A stretch of 36,202 bases of DNA from Colwellia sp. (lineage in GTDB: Bacteria; Pseudomonadota; Gammaproteobacteria; Enterobacterales; Alteromonadaceae), in NCBI RefSeq assembly GCF_013215345.1, contig NZ_JABSOV010000036.1, positions 1-36,202 on the forward strand. Direction: 5' to 3'. Of this stretch, positions 35,854 to 36,202 are shown piece after piece. Under the pieces are notes generated by a model, which did not search any database, was not told the origin of the DNA, and saw nothing but the letters and a program-made list of their open reading frames with translations. The position numbers were made by a program, and so were the translations under genes. Numbering within the stretch: the stretch's first letter is position 1; the number at the start of each line of letters is the position of its first letter.

Positions 35854-36052
35854 TGCCCTTAGCGAGCGAAGCGATTCATTTAATGTCTAGTTACTAATCT
35901 TTAGTCTCTTCTGCACTTCTTCGCGTAGCGAGTGCGCCCCTTGGTAACTGTGAACCTCAACTCGCAATCAAACGATTAACTAAAAGTAGGTCATCGCTAA
36001 GGACTTCTCTGTGCGCAAAGGGGAAGTTAGCAATAATTTTTTTGCCCTATAT

Positions 36053-36080
36053 TTGCTAATGAATGAATCATTCACATAAT
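36053..36080 (+). promoter_or_regulatory. promoter with palindromic operator in its spacer
   Basis: -35 TTGCTA (36053-36058) and -10 CATAAT (36075-36080) are 16 bases apart. The spacer carries TGAATGA-A-TCATTCA (36060-36074), a perfect 15-bp palindrome of the kind bound by TetR-family repressors. It reads rightward, out of the window. Confidence 0.6.
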
Positions 36081-36102
36081 GTTACTAAGACGTCTTAGTA
36101 AC
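36081..36102. repeat. 22-bp perfect palindrome, copy 1
   Basis: Half-site GTTACTAAGAC followed directly by its exact complement. It begins right after the -10 element, so it would cover the transcription start. Confidence 0.85.
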
Positions 36103-36186
36103 ACACCATTAATTAAAAATAGCACCCACAGAAACCACCTAACCACATGAATTTACGTCGATTTATTTGGCGCATGGTGAAAGTCA

Positions 36187-36202
36187 GTTACTAAGACGTC
36201 TT
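36187..36202. repeat. 22-bp palindrome, copy 2, cut by the window edge
   Basis: The first 16 bases (GTTACTAAGACGTCTT) of the same palindrome recur 106 bases after copy 1; the rest is outside the window. Confidence 0.85.

Larger units (their letters stand above)
35507..36052. other. structured non-coding tail region
   Basis: No credible ORF. It contains several stems: AGATGG/CCATCT near 35562, the terminator at 35719, a T/A-rich stem at 35812-35853, and repeated GCGAAGCG- or GCGTAGCG-type motifs near 35827, 35865 and 35920. It could hold REP-like elements or a structured RNA. Confidence 0.4.

Noticed and set aside
29600..36202. Known defence system in the accessory region
   Set aside because: No helicase, ATPase, methylase, reverse transcriptase, Cas or TIR domain is present; only the nuclease homologue hints at it, and it is exported.

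Overview
The window looks like chromosomal DNA of an AT-rich marine gammaproteobacterium of the Alteromonadales, most like Colwellia or a close relative. This is inferred from codon and base composition, a tkt-epd-pgk-fba order like that of E. coli and Shewanella, SO_0444-type and VC0807-type proteins, and many secreted hydrolases. No search was run, so the genus is a guess.

Layout. 1-540: 3' part of a lipoprotein gene broken at a G tract. 585-7641 (minus): DUF481 outer-membrane protein, class II aldolase, phosphoglycerate kinase, erythrose-4-phosphate dehydrogenase and transketolase, separated by hairpins so that several can be transcribed independently. 7854-10202: a MASE1/CHASE sensor whose kinase module has lost its catalytic residues. 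10364-10761: a tiny membrane ORF and tRNA-Arg(CCU). 11120-13481: ECF sigma factor, its probable anti-sigma factor and an exported coiled-coil protein. 13749-13838: a fossil of a TonB-dependent receptor. 13918-14391: a periplasmic FKBP isomerase. 14551-17698 (minus): cyanide-insensitive bd-type oxidase CioAB plus a GbsR-like regulator with a perfect FNR box. 18028-18585 (minus): a purine phosphoribosyltransferase. 18930-20739: a ZntR-like regulator and a Cys-rich metal permease behind a MerR-type promoter.

21122-29146 is a secreted-hydrolase block: an M9 collagenase with an unusual domain order, a small proline-rich protein, a trypsin-fold protease with PKD and PPC domains, and an exported N-formylglutamate-amidohydrolase-like enzyme with a golvesin-like C-terminus. 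It fits a lifestyle of degrading animal or particulate protein.

From about 29150 onward the DNA is accessory in character: long non-coding gaps, inverted repeats and orphan genes. It holds an exported NUC1-type nuclease homologue with an altered catalytic motif, overlapping a membrane protein gene; a cytosolic protein with a CNF/BLF1-like Cys-His arrangement; a VC0807-family membrane protein; a periplasmic solute-binding protein; and a small lipoprotein. The last 150 bases carry a promoter whose spacer is a palindromic operator, followed by two copies of a second palindrome. They probably control a gene beyond the window.

Best candidates for something new: the pseudo-histidine kinase, the NUC1-like/membrane pair, the Cys-His protein at 31086-31814, and the operator array at the right end. 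No CRISPR array, intact insertion sequence, integrase or complete known defence system was seen.
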